Positions 49,301 to 60,716 of a stretch of 64,000 bases of DNA are shown here, in pieces; position 1 is the stretch's first letter, and every line of letters starts with the position of its first letter. The notes under the pieces are model-generated. The model was given only the letters and a program-made list of their open reading frames with translations, had not been told where the DNA came from and made no database searches. This DNA comes from Trichomonas vaginalis G3 (Eukaryota; Parabasalia; Trichomonadida; Trichomonadidae): contig NC_067207.1 in assembly GCF_026262505.1 (NCBI RefSeq), forward strand, positions 19,994,082 to 20,058,081, written 5' to 3'. The position numbers and the translations under genes are program-made.

Positions 49301-52300
49301 AGCCAAAAGTGAAGTGAAAACAGAAAAATTATTTTTCTGGGCGAAACTCTTCAAAGAATCATAGAAATTCTTCATGAAAGGTAATTTCAGTTCAGCTAAA
49401 TTCGAATTCATCAAAACCATGAAAAAGAACGATAGAAAAAGTGGCATATTTCCTTTATTTGAGAAATTTTTTGACATCATTTTCAAAATCAATTCCAAAG
49501 TTTCAGGTGAAATCATTTCTATATTATAAGCGAAGAAGAAAGCGAAATCGAACACTAAACTAGGTCTAGATTGTATCATCATTACCATGTTCTCAAAGAA
49601 ATTTGCTGTTTTCGTGATTTCTTTGTTTCTTTTTTGTGCGGCCATCAAAAAAATTTTTATTGAATTTGAAAAATTTTCATTGAAGTTTTTGTTCGTCAAT
49701 TTCACAAAGATTTTGGAAATTGTGTAAGAAAGAATATCATTCATTCCATACTTAATCAAAACAGCATTAAATGTATTATCTTCTATGTTTTTGTTTTTGA
49801 CAAAAAATTCAGAAAAAATGTCAGAAACAAATTGGTTGAAAAAATAACTTTTCTTTTGGTATTTTTCTGAAAATAAATCAACCAAATAAGGAATAAATCT
49901 ATTCTCCATCAACAACCAAATATTCTTCATCAAAAGCGGTTTTGACACGTCGATTATTTTTCTTTCAAATTCAGTTTCTTTTTCCGAAATCGAAACAATC
50001 ATTTCCAACAAAACAGGAACGAGAAAATCATCTCTAATTTCAAGATTTTTCTCTTTATAATTTAAAAAACTAAAATTACTTTTGGTTATCGTTGAAAAAA
50101 GTGACTCCCAAATGTCACTTTTTGAAGAAAATTTTGTTGTATAAAAAACAATTAAATCGATGAATAAAAATTGTTTTTCTTTTGTAGATCTCTCGAATAT
50201 ATGTTTATATAATGAATAAGAAACATCTTTTGACAATAAAACGGAAAATTCCATTAATTTTTTGAAATTTACCAAATTTAGTTTTTCTATGATCGAATTC
50301 AACAAATTTTGTTGTATTTCCAGTGTTTTGTCTTCGTTTGTTTCATTTTCTGTCAAAAACGGTTTGAAATTTGACGAAATTAAAATTAAATCAGCGATTT
50401 CGTTGATTAAATCGAAATATGTATTGTTATTTGCTATAAACAGAGTAAATATCTGATAAACAGCTATTAAATGTGTGTTACAAATGAACAAAAACAAAAA
50501 TAAAACAAAAATAATTTTTTTGTTACAAATTACACAGAAATCCAGTGATTTTATGTTGTTTCTCAGCAAACAATAGAGAGAACTCAGTGTTCCTGATAAT
50601 GTTTTGTCATCTAAATTGAGTAAAAAAGGAGATAAAATAAAATTTGCAATTAATTTGCTTTTTACATCATTTTGTTGCAGAGAGAATACACAGTTGATGT
50701 AAAACTTGATGAAAGATTCACTTGGTTTCGTTTTTGAATTGAACATTAAAAATATAAAATTATTAAACAGGAAAAAAAGGTCTGTAGAAGGAAGTATTGC
50801 TATCTGTGGCAATATACCTGATAAAATATCACTATTGAACTCATCAAATTTGAGAAATAACTTAGATATAAAATCTGTATCAGAAAGTGTTTGAATTATT
50901 GGTAAATAAGTGGAACAAACAACAGATCGGGACATCTTTATTGGGAAATTTGGTGGTTTTGATGTCATTTCCTCTGAAATAATTTGGATTTCTTCATCTG
51001 ACCAAATATCTTCATCGCAAATGATGTTTGAGGCTACTTGTAGCTTTAGTGGTGGATGAATGTACCGGTTACCTATTTGTTGGACTAAAAAAGGAATTTG
51101 ATCGTCATTATAAGATATCATCAATTTTCCATTGACAAAAATTGAAATTTTCTGGGTATTCTTTCTTCCTATGAATATAAGAGAGATCCAGTGATCTTCT
51201 GGGATATGTATCAGTTTGTTTCCTCTTTCATCCAAAATATAATCTTTTTCAACAGAGAATTTCTTGTTGTTTATGGTCAGAAAAGGATATTGAGAGGGAA
51301 ACAATGTACAAAACTTTATAAACATTGAGAAACTTTGACAATTTTGGTTGATTTCGATTTTTGCAGGTGTGATATCATTCATTAGTTGGAAAATTGATGT
51401 GTTCGTGGTTGTATTGATTATCTGGAATACTAAATTGGTCTCAGAAGTGACCATATTCAGTACATCAAATGGACTTATGAAATAATTTGAAATTTTATCA
51501 ATGTAAGGTATTTCGGAATACTTAAAACCAAGTTTTATGTATATAGGGACCGAGTATCTGCCCATTAAATACAGATTAAACTCAGTTAATTTGATATTTG
51601 TTTTTTTCAATGGTAAAAGTGACGGTTGTAGTATTGCTTCGTTGTTTGGTCCGTAGATATATATGAGATTCGATGGAATTTTGAAGATAGGAAGCGAGGA
51701 AGGCTGATCAAGAAGCCAATCATCGATGAAATAGCAATGTGTGTACTGATTGAGGGATCCCCAGAAGTATACGAAGCTGTTTAAGAAGGATTCATCGTTG
51801 ATTCGTTCGAGAACTATGTCGAAACAAAAACTTTCTTGAAATAAAGTGGGAAATAAGAAGTAATTGTCCATCATAATGGTAACAAAGAAACATTCGACGG
51901 CTGTGGTATCTAGTCTTGATAATAATATTCTAAAAATCGAAGAATTCATATACATTCCAATAATTTTTGCGAAATAATCAATTTGTATATCATTACGCTT
52001 TTTAATAGATGCTATTTCAATTATTTTCGCTATGTGTTCCTTCGTAAAGAATGATTCATCAATAGATGTGTTAAATAAGGATTTATACTGAGGATATGTT
52101 TCGATTAAATAGGAAATATCGTCAGAACTCATTGAATCAAATATTTTATCGATGATTTTGACCTTTGATACCTTATTTGCTTCTAATAATGAAAGTAAAA
52201 ATAGAAAAATTTCGGAAAATACCATGTTTCTGTCTATTGGTGATGTTAAAAATGTAAATGTAAAGTCAACAAACCTATTTATTTCCCTTTTTTCGTCAAA

Positions 52301-52429
52301 AATTATTGAAGATAAAACTGAATAAAGGTTAGAAACGAAATTAACATTATGAGCTTCTTCATCTGTGAGTAATCTATTCATCGAAATGATGTTAATGATT
52401 TCCTCATCAGATAAAGGCGACTCATTCAT
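46358..52429 (-). CDS. BEACH-WD40 protein, 2023 residues
   Basis: Large scaffold protein of the BEACH family, which works in vesicle traffic, membrane fission and autophagy. The N-terminal half is helical (armadillo-like). It contains a concanavalin-like segment near residues 360-450 (ISIFVNGKLMISYNDDQIPF). Residues about 1080-1450 are Asn/Glu/Gln/Lys-rich and coiled-coil-prone, with degenerate NPITEExKV repeats. A PH-type module precedes the BEACH domain at about 1676-1846, seen as RYSPFCNIQWDIFNGNWDTPERIFIDV, HEMIPEMFYFPEIFMNLNNF, PDWASSPYSFVTIMREILNSDEV and NWFDIVFGFKL. WD40-like repeats fill the C-terminus (VFWSISNARIINI). One intact frame, no intron. Shorter than neurobeachin-type members (2500-3500). 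Confidence 0.93.
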   Translation of the reverse strand: MNESPLSDEEIINIISMNRLLTDEEAHNVNFVSNLYSVLSSIIFDEKREINRFVDFTFTFLTSPIDRNMVFSEIFLFLLSLLEANKVSKVKIIDKIFDSMSSDDISYLIETYPQYKSLFNTSIDESFFTKEHIAKIIEIASIKKRNDIQIDYFAKIIGMYMNSSIFRILLSRLDTTAVECFFVTIMMDNYFLFPTLFQESFCFDIVLERINDESFLNSFVYFWGSLNQYTHCYFIDDWLLDQPSSLPIFKIPSNLIYIYGPNNEAILQPSLLPLKKTNIKLTEFNLYLMGRYSVPIYIKLGFKYSEIPYIDKISNYFISPFDVLNMVTSETNLVFQIINTTTNTSIFQLMNDITPAKIEINQNCQSFSMFIKFCTLFPSQYPFLTINNKKFSVEKDYILDERGNKLIHIPEDHWISLIFIGRKNTQKISIFVNGKLMISYNDDQIPFLVQQIGNRYIHPPLKLQVASNIICDEDIWSDEEIQIISEEMTSKPPNFPIKMSRSVVCSTYLPIIQTLSDTDFISKLFLKFDEFNSDILSGILPQIAILPSTDLFFLFNNFIFLMFNSKTKPSESFIKFYINCVFSLQQNDVKSKLIANFILSPFLLNLDDKTLSGTLSSLYCLLRNNIKSLDFCVICNKKIIFVLFLFLFICNTHLIAVYQIFTLFIANNNTYFDLINEIADLILISSNFKPFLTENETNEDKTLEIQQNLLNSIIEKLNLVNFKKLMEFSVLLSKDVSYSLYKHIFERSTKEKQFLFIDLIVFYTTKFSSKSDIWESLFSTITKSNFSFLNYKEKNLEIRDDFLVPVLLEMIVSISEKETEFERKIIDVSKPLLMKNIWLLMENRFIPYLVDLFSEKYQKKSYFFNQFVSDIFSEFFVKNKNIEDNTFNAVLIKYGMNDILSYTISKIFVKLTNKNFNENFSNSIKIFLMAAQKRNKEITKTANFFENMVMMIQSRPSLVFDFAFFFAYNIEMISPETLELILKMMSKNFSNKGNMPLFLSFFFMVLMNSNLAELKLPFMKNFYDSLKSFAQKNNFSVFTSLLASNDFTSLVYSEEEKSRINKFVENYEKTSKEVLESYEIKQEQNRENLKIENVLKEAEEIQEMFHREFFVNLDTKLRECESLECKLKISRDIYHSQNLTKEELEKETKSFHISPFFSPKSSPSLIIPSKQILQTPNLVHSKKQNLEENQSQGIRDNNDEESNIIKQDENNKDFDQEKLNLENNNKNQNKEKSISKDENRKEIEVILNQQGENNEERKDIVQVITQDENSQEIGEKLELQDEFEIIQISQDEINENITVNLNPQDKNRKEIVQNIHNEENKVIRNTQEEINKEMKVKTTNENPITEETKVTPNLQDKNNRKEMQENPITEEMQENPITEEMKVIKNSQDKTTNGNTITEENKVIQNKDNKEIGLNPNPQDKITEETKVTQNIQNRNPINYDKFSVKNKFYPLISKESSIYSVSYSNDIKSQIEMIYNPKCFMNTKLIRLFTRIPCVSFIHNGILMILSNSKYENDEIKFIEEENQQFLYFLSRVEEGDYGNNYTMFLGHPLISISDVAFCYEYFGNSSEIYSALNGVFIVEFEGEYSLVHGIKRKGLETDQNLWTQGEMSNLKYILSVNHFAKRSFVDCSNYPIFPRLIKDLSLKNQNKTEENEDDFIILDEDKLEEEIEVFGFKMRNLSLPIEIACGTKKEKEIIMNRFDVQGFHFTENISNSSFVSSLLLRYSPFCNIQWDIFNGNWDTPERIFIDVSKHLSCSQRVNHEMIPEMFYFPEIFMNLNNFSFENGKEIVSQFPDWASSPYSFVTIMREILNSDEVRTNLNNWFDIVFGFKLNNSKFLNTFHPNSIHCEEDDNEEKKEWRFIYGEVPQQIFNSSHPKSSFSFVGNIMTFDVDFEYDPVSSIISIGNISVATGLSFARHVSTDGKTISLTSRDGIVFLYTFPSLKFLNKFSRKGCYMSKVCTECFLCVSVFNGFVVFWSISNARIINIINIDFVNNIEILKENHFVLIHSGEKILTFSPSGFPVY

Positions 52430-52432
52430 AAA

Positions 52433-52438
52433 AAATGA
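52433..52438 (-). promoter_or_regulatory. Initiator-like motif TCATTT before the BEACH gene
   Basis: On the minus strand TCATTT lies just upstream of the ATG at 52429, giving a leader of about 7 bases, within the very short range known for trichomonads. Confidence 0.5.
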
Positions 52439-52439
52439 T

Positions 52440-52830
52440 TATTTGTCAATTTTACAGTTCTGTTTTATCAAATTGATGATATATAATGATGTAACTAATA
52501 GAAATATAATAATTTCACATTATAATTTCTTCAAACTCCTTATTCAGGAATAAATTGAATTCGAAACATATAAATTATGTAGATTATGTAACTTATTTCG
52601 CATTTTTTACCATATCTCATGATTTTTGTAATAAAATGGAAGATTTTTATTGAATTTCAAAAATTTCAAATCAAAATCATGGACGAAATAGTTTCGGACT
52701 AAGAACTTATGTTTGGAACAATGAGGAAATGATAAATAACTATGTAAGGAACGATTTTGTCAGAAAATTGAAAATTTCTATCAACAAATAATATATTTAC
52801 ATACAATAAAAAACAAATATATAAAAATGC
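52440..52830. other. Intergenic, nothing recognised
   Basis: AT-rich. It is 5' flank of the BEACH gene and 3' flank of the decayed gene. No repeat seen. Confidence 0.55.
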
Positions 52831-54770
52831 TCATACTTTTGAGAACCTTGGATTGCTTTTTGGAGTATCTGGAGCTCTAATTGCGAGATTTCTTTTCGGT
52901 TCATCAGAATTATCTTTTCTTACTGAGTTGGCTCTTCTTTTTGTCTTCACTGCTGTTACAACTGGCTCTGTTTCGATGAAATCCGTGCTTGCTGTAACTC
53001 TGTAGTATTTATTAGGAGTACTAGCATGTTTGAATGATGCTAGTGTCATAGAATGATTGATCTGTTTGTTTGGAACCCGAATTTTCCTCTTTGGAAATGC
53101 AATTTTTAATATCGGAGCTTGTTTTCTTCTTGGAGTTGTTTCTGCTGTTGCTGAAACGAATCTTTCTGGAGCAGTCTCTGTATATTGTGTAACTGGTGAG
53201 TAATTTTGGATATCCGTTGAAAATCTTCTTCTTGGCGAGATTTTCAGGTTTGATTGTAGTGGAATCATTGGTAACTCCATCATTTTGACTGAAAAATCTT
53301 GTAGTTCTTCTTTAGTTGGGTAGCAACTTGCAGGTAAATTCAATGTATTGACATTTAGAAGGTTTTCGAACTTATTGATGATGGAAAACAATCCATGGTT
53401 AGGAGAATTGTGGTAATACAAGCCATCAAGCCTTAAAAGTTCATGCATTGGAATTGGACAATCAATATGAAGGAAAACACGCTCTAAATCATGATAAATA
53501 CGCGGATAATCGAATTTATGATTAGTATCTGCAACAATATGTATAATTTCAGGCGCATCTGAAATTAATTCTACAATTTTTTGGAAAACAAGTTCGGAGA
53601 CGTAGCACGAGACTCTAATACGTATAAATGTTCACATCCGGTCTCAAAATGGAAGCCTGTGATCAAATCTATCGATGTTTTTACGCAATCATCGTAAGTT
53701 AAGACATTATCAGGCAAATTCTGCTGATTTTCAGCTATAATTTCTTGTAAAAATAGGTTAAATGTCTCTGTAGATGATTCTTTGCTGAAACTAAAGATCC
53801 ATCTGAAAAATTTTGAAGATGGAGGTTCAATTTCGAATCCTTTATCATTTTTAGCCACTTTATCAAATCCACCTGATGACACTGATGCTCCATCCATAGG
53901 ATCTTTGATCTCATAGTGGAATTGAGTGTTACATCCTGGAATTGGGCCTTCATTCGTAACCATTTGGAAATTTACTGTTCTCTTTCGTTCAGGAAGTAGT
54001 TTAATGTTACAGTAACCGCATGGATTTGTCTTCTCTTCGCTTTGTTTTGGCTCCAAATAAGTTATGTAGCCACTTCCAACGTAAAATGGTGGATTTGGTG
54101 GGACAGTTTCTTTGTCATGTATTTCAAATACGATTTCCTGCTGTTCTCGAGGCGAAACAGGAATGACAACGTCCAAAAAATGGTTTAATTGATGAATTTG
54201 ATGGCAAATCGTATAAACTCGGCCGGAAATCTTGCAAACGAATTATACAGGAATGTATTTTTCTTCCATCTCTTCAAATGAATAAGGTTTATCTGGCATG
54301 TTAATTAAATCAACGAGTGTAACAAATACGGGTGTAAATATTCGTAAATAGTGCTGTGATAGAATCGGTCTATCAATAGAAATTGTGATACTTAGCGATC
54401 TAAAGTTAGGAGGCTTTGAATTTATTGTAATTGAAGTTCTATTTTCTAAAAGAAGTGGCCAAGCGTCAACTTGTATTCTATCATTTTCGGAATGGGAGTT
54501 AATTGTAGCAGTGAGATTCGAAGTGGCCGGTAAAATGAACTGAAATAAGAAAGGTTCTTGGATAATTGATTGGATGACTTTGTCTGTCATTTTCTGTGAG
54601 AAGTTTTGTGTGAATTTCCTAGTTGATTCATTGAGATTTATATAGATTTCATCTTCTAATTTGTCAAATTGAGTTGGAAAGCCAATTTGGATAGGATATA
54701 TTGTTGGAGCACCTGCATTTAGTGTCCATTTGCAATTTATCTCAAAAGTTACATAATAATCATGTTGCAT
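52831..54770 (-). pseudogene. Decayed host gene, about 640 codons, unknown family
   Basis: Starts at the ATG at 54770 (MQHDYYVTFEINCKWTLNAGAPTIYPIQIGFPTQFDKLEDEIYINLNES). One in-frame TAA lies at 54243-54245; the same frame then continues (VYTICHQIHQLNHFLDVVIPVSPREQQEIVFEIHDKETV). One frame change lies near 53590, after which coding continues (IVELISDAPEIIHIVADTNHKFDYPRIYHDLERVFLHIDCPIPMHELLRLDG). The tail is Lys/Arg-rich. Paired C2-like beta segments and the conserved HIDCPIPMHELL stretch suggest a cytoskeletal or ciliary protein, but I do not recognise the family. With only two lesions it is a young pseudogene, or the lesions could be assembly errors. Confidence 0.65.
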
Positions 54771-55584
54771 TGTAGAGGTAGGGCAACGATAGAAAATTTT
54801 TGGAAAAAAAGTTCGGAGATCTTAAACGTATCATATTCCCTGCATGGTTTGGTATCTTCCGCCATGCGTTGTGCCAAACATATTGACACTTTCCAATAAT
54901 TAATTTATGGTATGAGTCACAGAGTTAGATTATAAAAAGAAAGTAAATAATTGCAATTAGAAATCATATATGTCGGAAATCAAATGTTGATGAGCAGAAA
55001 CCTTTTACTCATCATAAAAGAGATAAATCACTAAAGATTTGTATACATTAAAATTTGATATTTGGTGCTCGAAAACTGTCTGATGGGACTCCTCCAAAAT
55101 GAACCAATCTATCGCTGAGGACCAAATTAGATGATGTGGATGGTGTATTCTCTAATTCTAACTTAGGAAGAATGGGAACAAAACGAATGACGACAACAAC
55201 ATGTCAAACATAGATTAAATATCTATGAATCAATAAAGTATACGTGCATTGAAGGTGATAACGATCACTTGAGGCTTATAACTCTTTGACTAAATTATGC
55301 AATAATTAAATATAATCATTTTTATATTTTTATATTGATAGTAATTAATATACTATCCTGCTTAATAAATGGTATGATCAAATTTGTTTGAAAATTTCAT
55401 TATGTATATGAAACTATGTCTTCTATATAAAAATCAAAATTTTCGGACGAACCTAGATTGAACCTTTATGAAAATCTATCATTTTTGTTAATTGAGTTAA
55501 TATGAATCTTTTACATATGTATATATAGCATTGATAGCTTATATAATCATGGTTTATTCCATATTAACATATTTTTTCAGTTAA
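54771..55584. other. Intergenic, nothing recognised
   Basis: AT-rich without convincing genes. Slightly higher GC between 54830 and 55160 may be the remains of a gene, but no family is recognisable. Confidence 0.5.
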
Positions 55585-57861
55585 GGATACCCTTACGTGT
55601 CAGATTTTTTGCGCATACGAAGAAGTCATGCTAGACCTGAGCTATAAACCTGAAATTTTAGCAACATATTTAAAACTTTTTAAACTACAATACACTTTAA
55701 TATTCAAGAACAAAAATATTCTTTTTAGAAATTACATAATTATTTTATGTGAAATCTATATAAAAACATATTTTGCGAGCGTAACTTTTTTCTTTATAAG
55801 CACCTTATATGACTGATAAACTGTGAAGGCACATAATTGTTAATTCATAGAGTTGATATGTTTCCAAAATTGAGAGGAAATTTGAAAATTGAATACCCTT
55901 TCAATCCAATTTTCAAAAGATATCAGCTCCTTCAATAATTGAAGGACGATTTTGATCATTTGCTCTTAAAACAAGTATGCCATGGAGAAAAAAGTTACGC
56001 TCGCAAATCTGAAATATAACTATCATATAAAAAAATTAAATTTCTAATTTTTTACTCTATAGATATTATTGGCCACTTGTGTAATGCATAAAAGTTTATG
56101 TCATATGCATACATTTGGAAGTATGGGAGACGAGGGAAATTACTTCTATGAGGCACTAGGATTTTTAAAAATTTCTCTATCGGACTCACCATTCAATTTC
56201 TCGAAAATTAAAAAAAATCAATAATAGCTAAAATGTATTATGCATAACAAATTTTAATGTTACACGGTATTTTTTGAACTTCATGACATGAATTTTCTTT
56301 ATATTATTTTTTTTTTTTTGGATTTTCTATGATTTATGCGATAGGCTGGAACAACATTGTAAGTGCAATGATATCATTTATAGAGAAATCTAAAACTTCA
56401 GCATTCAGAACTCGCAACCACAAAAATATTCATTTGCTAAGTAAGTAAAGTTGATTAAGTTCGACACTTAGCTTTTATACGTAAAACCAAGTGTGTATTG
56501 TTATTTCTTGTTAAATTATTGAGAAAAAAAATAAATTGTAAGAGAAACGATACTGATTATTGAAATAATATTGAGGGTAGCTGCAGATTTCTTCATTAAC
56601 ATGCTGGAAATTTGTTAATCTTGGTTTTCTATCATAAAATCTGTCGAAGAATCTAAAAACGGAGATATGAAATAGAGATCATGTAAATCTAGAGTATCCT
56701 GTCAGAAAAATAGACTAAGCATGTAACCCTTTTTTGGTCATAAACACTTTTTACCACTTAGTCATACAGATGATCATTAAATTTAAACGAGCACTTTTTG
56801 TCAGAATTTATTCTTTTACAAAGACAGAAGATTTTAGTATTATTTAATATTAGTGCTGTAGCAAAATTCAAAAAACGGTGAAAATTCAGTGAATTTGTGA
56901 ATTCACATTTTTTTTCGACATTTTTCTTGATATATCCATGCACATTAAGAACACAGCTTTGATACGCTTAAAAAAGCATATTTCATATGAAATTGTTAAA
57001 GAAATAAACAATTTATATAAAAATTGCACTTATGGGCAGTTTAGATATATAATTTATATATAACATATATACAAATCCATAGACAAAGTGCAATAACTAC
57101 AATGTTGTAGAAAATTACAGCAGAAATACTGACTTTTTGAAGGATAATAAGAATTCTTCTAAATGTTGTATTTTTATAATTTGATTGATTTTTTTACTAT
57201 TTCATTAATCTTTTATGAATAATAATTATTTTTAATATATGTGCTATTAAAATTTCAAATTTTGACTAATATATCTAAGTTATCTGAACGAAACATTTAG
57301 AAAATATCATACTTACATTGAAATAGCAAGTAGAGCATATTAATAGCAAGTTTCTTGGCTTTATATCTATCATCTATTGTTGTTTGATCAAACAAAATTC
57401 ACTCTATTATATGGTGTCAATTAATTAAAACAATTTTTAATAGTTATTTATTTAGTGCGAATAAGTGCAAACTCATAAATGAATAACTTAATAGTAGAAA
57501 TGAATTATCTGATATAAATCTCACATTTTGTCCATCAGAAATACTTTAATTGCATACGCATAACTATTAGTAATACGTCTGGAGTGTCAATTAATAACAA
57601 TCCCACAACAAGTAAAATTCAGATTTTTATTAAACTTATTTTTTCCTAAAAGTTTTCTCAAATTACTATATATACATATGTGGATAAAATAATAGTAATA
57701 TTGTAAAAAATTAGATAATTTTTTTTATTTGAGAACCTCTCAAAAGTTCATTCAATTTATCAATTGTTTCAGTTTGATGTATATTCATTTCTGGAGCCTA
57801 AAACTTTAGCAATCATGACAATATCATATTCTCTTTCTAACTACGCAATGTAAGGGTATCC
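55585..57861. mobile_element. 2.3-kb TTAA-flanked transposon remnant
   Basis: Begins GGATACCCTTACGT and ends with the reverse complement (about 12 bp), with TTAA on both sides (55581-55584 and 57862-57865). TTAA duplications mark Kolobok and piggyBac families; Kolobok is reported in trichomonads. No coding frame of useful length remains, and the interior is AT-rich. A smaller hairpin-ended element (55772-56006) is nested inside. Confidence 0.7.
55772..56006. mobile_element. 235-bp MITE-like element
   Basis: Perfect 22-bp inverted repeats TTTGCGAGCGTAACTTTTTT plus CT at 55772-55793 and 55985-56006. No gene inside. GC-rich termini stand out from the surroundings. No clear target duplication. 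Confidence 0.7.
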
Positions 57862-57865
57862 TTAA

Positions 57866-59100
57866 ATTTGTTAATAATATTATGTAACAAATTAATTCAA
57901 GATTAGAATGTCTACAAAATGCTAACAAATAAGAACAAAATACGATTTCTCGACTTAAATTTTAATATGGAGTAGTTTTTCGTTTAAATCTAATTAAAAA
58001 TGAATAAAAACTTATCTTGTACTATTTTCATTCAAAGATTTTAATAATGTAAATCATGCATTTTCATAATTCAGTACAGTTCTTTTTAGAATTAAAGTTG
58101 ATGAGGATGATATTTGTGATTTAAAATAATTTGTTAATGTTCACCTTTTATTCATCACCTTGTGGTATGCCCTAAAGCAATAGCATTATCAATTCTGCTG
58201 AATTGATCAACTCAAAATTCCAAAAAAAATTCAAAATTTCAAAAATGAAATTAAACAATTTGAATTTTCACATGAAAAAATCAATTTCGAAAAAAATTTG
58301 GAAAATCAAAGTATTTGATAATTAGTCAAATAATCAATTTACATCATTTTTACTCATAAAAAACAACTAATTTTTGATTTTGATATCATATTTGATAAAT
58401 ACTCATTCCAGAGTTGACGTAATGTATTAATTATTGTTAGAGATATTGCTTTCGCAGCAAAATTCTTATTTCATGAAAGAAAAAAAAATGATTTTTTTCC
58501 AACAAAAACACGTAAACAGATGAATGGAAACGTACTATATTTTCATAAATGTAGTAATAAGCGTGTCAGCTTTTGTTTATCATGTTCGAGTCAAAATGTA
58601 TTAACTTGTAATAAGAAATATTCGAAGATTATATGAAGTATTGAGCATTCTTTGTAGAAATATTTGTAATTCATTACTAACATATATAATAAAGTTGTTT
58701 TTTTTCCCTTATTGCAATAATTTTGTCTGATTTTAATAACTTTTCATGTATACGAGTTGTGTGAATATGCATCATAATATGCGTAAATATACTTATTTGC
58801 GACGAATAATGTGGTTGCATAATGGAGGTGCTAAATTTTGATTTTTAATATGGGGCTTTGGTATGTATAATCATGTTCTTATCTCAACGTAGGAGTATTG
58901 GTGCAATATGATTAAAATTTACGAGGTTGATCTTAAATTGAATAATTCTGGAGTATAAATCACAATGCAGCTAATTCTATGTTAAAGATAGATACAGATT
59001 GTAGTAATCAATTAGGGAGTACAAATTCATTCTTTCATTTCTGTCGTATTGAGCAGAAAGGAAGAGATCATAACCCTAGGAAAAAAAGCCCAAATTTGTC
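57866..59100. other. Long AT-rich stretch, nothing recognised
   Basis: No open frame with a recognisable product, no tandem repeat and no inverted repeat of note. Confidence 0.55.
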
Positions 59101-59110
59101 ACTTTTCATA

Positions 59111-59154
59111 GTACGTTAAACTCAATTCGCTCGGCGAATGCCGAGCACACGTAC
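59111..59154. other. Nested GC-rich hairpin
   Basis: GCTCGGC-GAAT-GCCGAGC (59129-59146) sits inside outer halves GTACGT (59111-59116) and ACGTAC (59149-59154). It lies just downstream of the pogo-like fragment and next to TTGTCACTTTTC, related to the AAAAGTGACA transposon core. Probably part of a transposon end. Confidence 0.5.
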
Positions 59155-59161
59155 TCATCAT

Positions 59162-59431
59162 TCAACATAATATTCTCATTCTTTGGTTATTATAGTGCCA
59201 GACAACACAAGATTTCAAAGAATTACTTGAGTTTTCAATTAATCTTAATCCGATTTTAGATTTATCGAGAACTCCATCATCACAATCACATACTTCAGTG
59301 CGGTAACTACAATTATCCATATACAGAAGGAAGTTCTTTTCGAACAACTCATTTGGAGTCTGTTTTGGAAAGAACTTCTTTCTGTCCGACTTAATTTCAT
59401 AGTTCCTGATCAACCAAAAGACAGAAACCAC
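59162..59431 (-). pseudogene. Pogo/Tigger-like transposase fragment (possible)
   Basis: Codes KKFFPKQTPNELFEKNFLLYMDNCSYRTEVCDCDDGVLDKSKIGLRLIENSSNSLKSCVVWHYNNQRMRILC. The pattern LLYMDNCSxR followed by IxLRLIxNSSxxLxxC(D/V)V...RMRxLC resembles the second catalytic Asp and the following PPNxTxxLQPxD segment of pogo-type DDE transposases. The lack of a clear third acidic residue and the short length make it a decayed fragment at best. The TA-flanked elements in this window could be its non-autonomous partners. Confidence 0.4.
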
Positions 59432-59581
59432 ACACTATCTACTTAGGAAAGGAGTTCTTTCTAAATCTTCCTTAAATTGAGATTTTACGAGAGATAACCC
59501 TTCTATTGCACTTAAAAATGAACATTTTGATATCTTTAGTATCACACATGGTCATATATAGTATTTCATCTACATGAATAC

Positions 59582-59630
59582 ATTCATCTTTCGAAGTCTC
59601 TCATTAAATGGGAGGCTTCGAAAGATGAAT
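59582..59630. other. Hairpin, 19-bp arms
   Basis: ATTCATCTTTCGAAGTCTC pairs with 59612-59630 (one G-T pair) around an 11-base loop. There is no gene near enough to call it a terminator. Confidence 0.6.
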
Positions 59631-59639
59631 CGTTTTATT

Positions 59640-60716
59640 CATACAACTTTAAATCTCGAACACATTTAGAGAGTGAGTATATCATTTTATTCTTGTTTTG
59701 AGTTTATTCTGATTCAAAATTGCAGTGAAAACAGAAGTTCACACATCATATCTGAATGTGAGCTCATCTATACTTATACGATCTCAATACCTCCACTCTA
59801 AGCATAAGAGGTGAAGTTATATAAAAATTATCAGATGCGTTGAAGTCTCAAAAGTATTGCCTGAATGCTTGTTTCATATTTGTCCAAGTAGTTTCAATGA
59901 ATAAATGTATTGTTTTTTATAATTTCGATTTATTTTTAGAAAATATTCAATATAACCTTTATTGTGTTATTTACATCTCATAAATTATCTGTCTAAATCA
60001 TATAAAAGCGCGTTTTACCCCTATGAATCAAGAAATTCATTCAATATTCATGGTATATTTATTAAATTTATACGATTTACTAATAATCAATATTATATCC
60101 TCATAAATAGCAATATATTTTGGTAATCTATGATAATCATATACAATATTTGAAATCAAATTTTCATTAGTTTAGGTTCCTTGTTAATAGTAAACCATTA
60201 TATTTATTACTAATAATAAAATCTATGTGTCGTATTGAAATTCAATAAAATTACTTATTCGGTCCAAAAAAACAAATTAGATAAAATTTTTCTTTTTTTA
60301 TGTAATTTTTGTTTTTCATTTTTCTCAAGATCCTAAGTTATGTTCTAACTTTTGACATCATATCCTATCATGCTAGGCTATATATTATAGCATATCCAAA
60401 AGGCAAGGAAATCTATCAGAGAAGCCTTTTTGACCTATCGTTGCCCTACCTCTTGCATTGTTGTTGTTTAGAAAAAAAAAAAGAATGTCAGAAATCCAAA
60501 ATTCTTTTGAAAAAATATTCCATTCCTGAAACTCATATTATGATCCAGAACAAATTCAAATGTTGGAAATTTTGAGAGTTGTAAACAGATCAAATTTCAT
60601 TAGGAAGTTCGAATAAAAATGATCACATGGTGAATATGGCAATATTTATAAAATTGAATTACTCTTAAAATAATTTATGCTCCATATTTATTTTTTGGCA
60701 TTCAAAATGCTGGTGA
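59640..60716. other. Intergenic before the BspA-like gene
   Basis: AT-rich. One open stretch at 60309-60575 (…LSLPYLLHCCCLEKKKECQKSKILLKKYSIPETHIMI…) has a hydrophobic-cysteine-basic order like a membrane span plus tail. It is too short and isolated to call a gene. Confidence 0.5.

Noticed and set aside
60309-60575. Open stretch of 88 codons as a membrane protein
   Set aside because: No conserved feature beyond a hydrophobic-Cys-basic order. It is isolated and too short to support.
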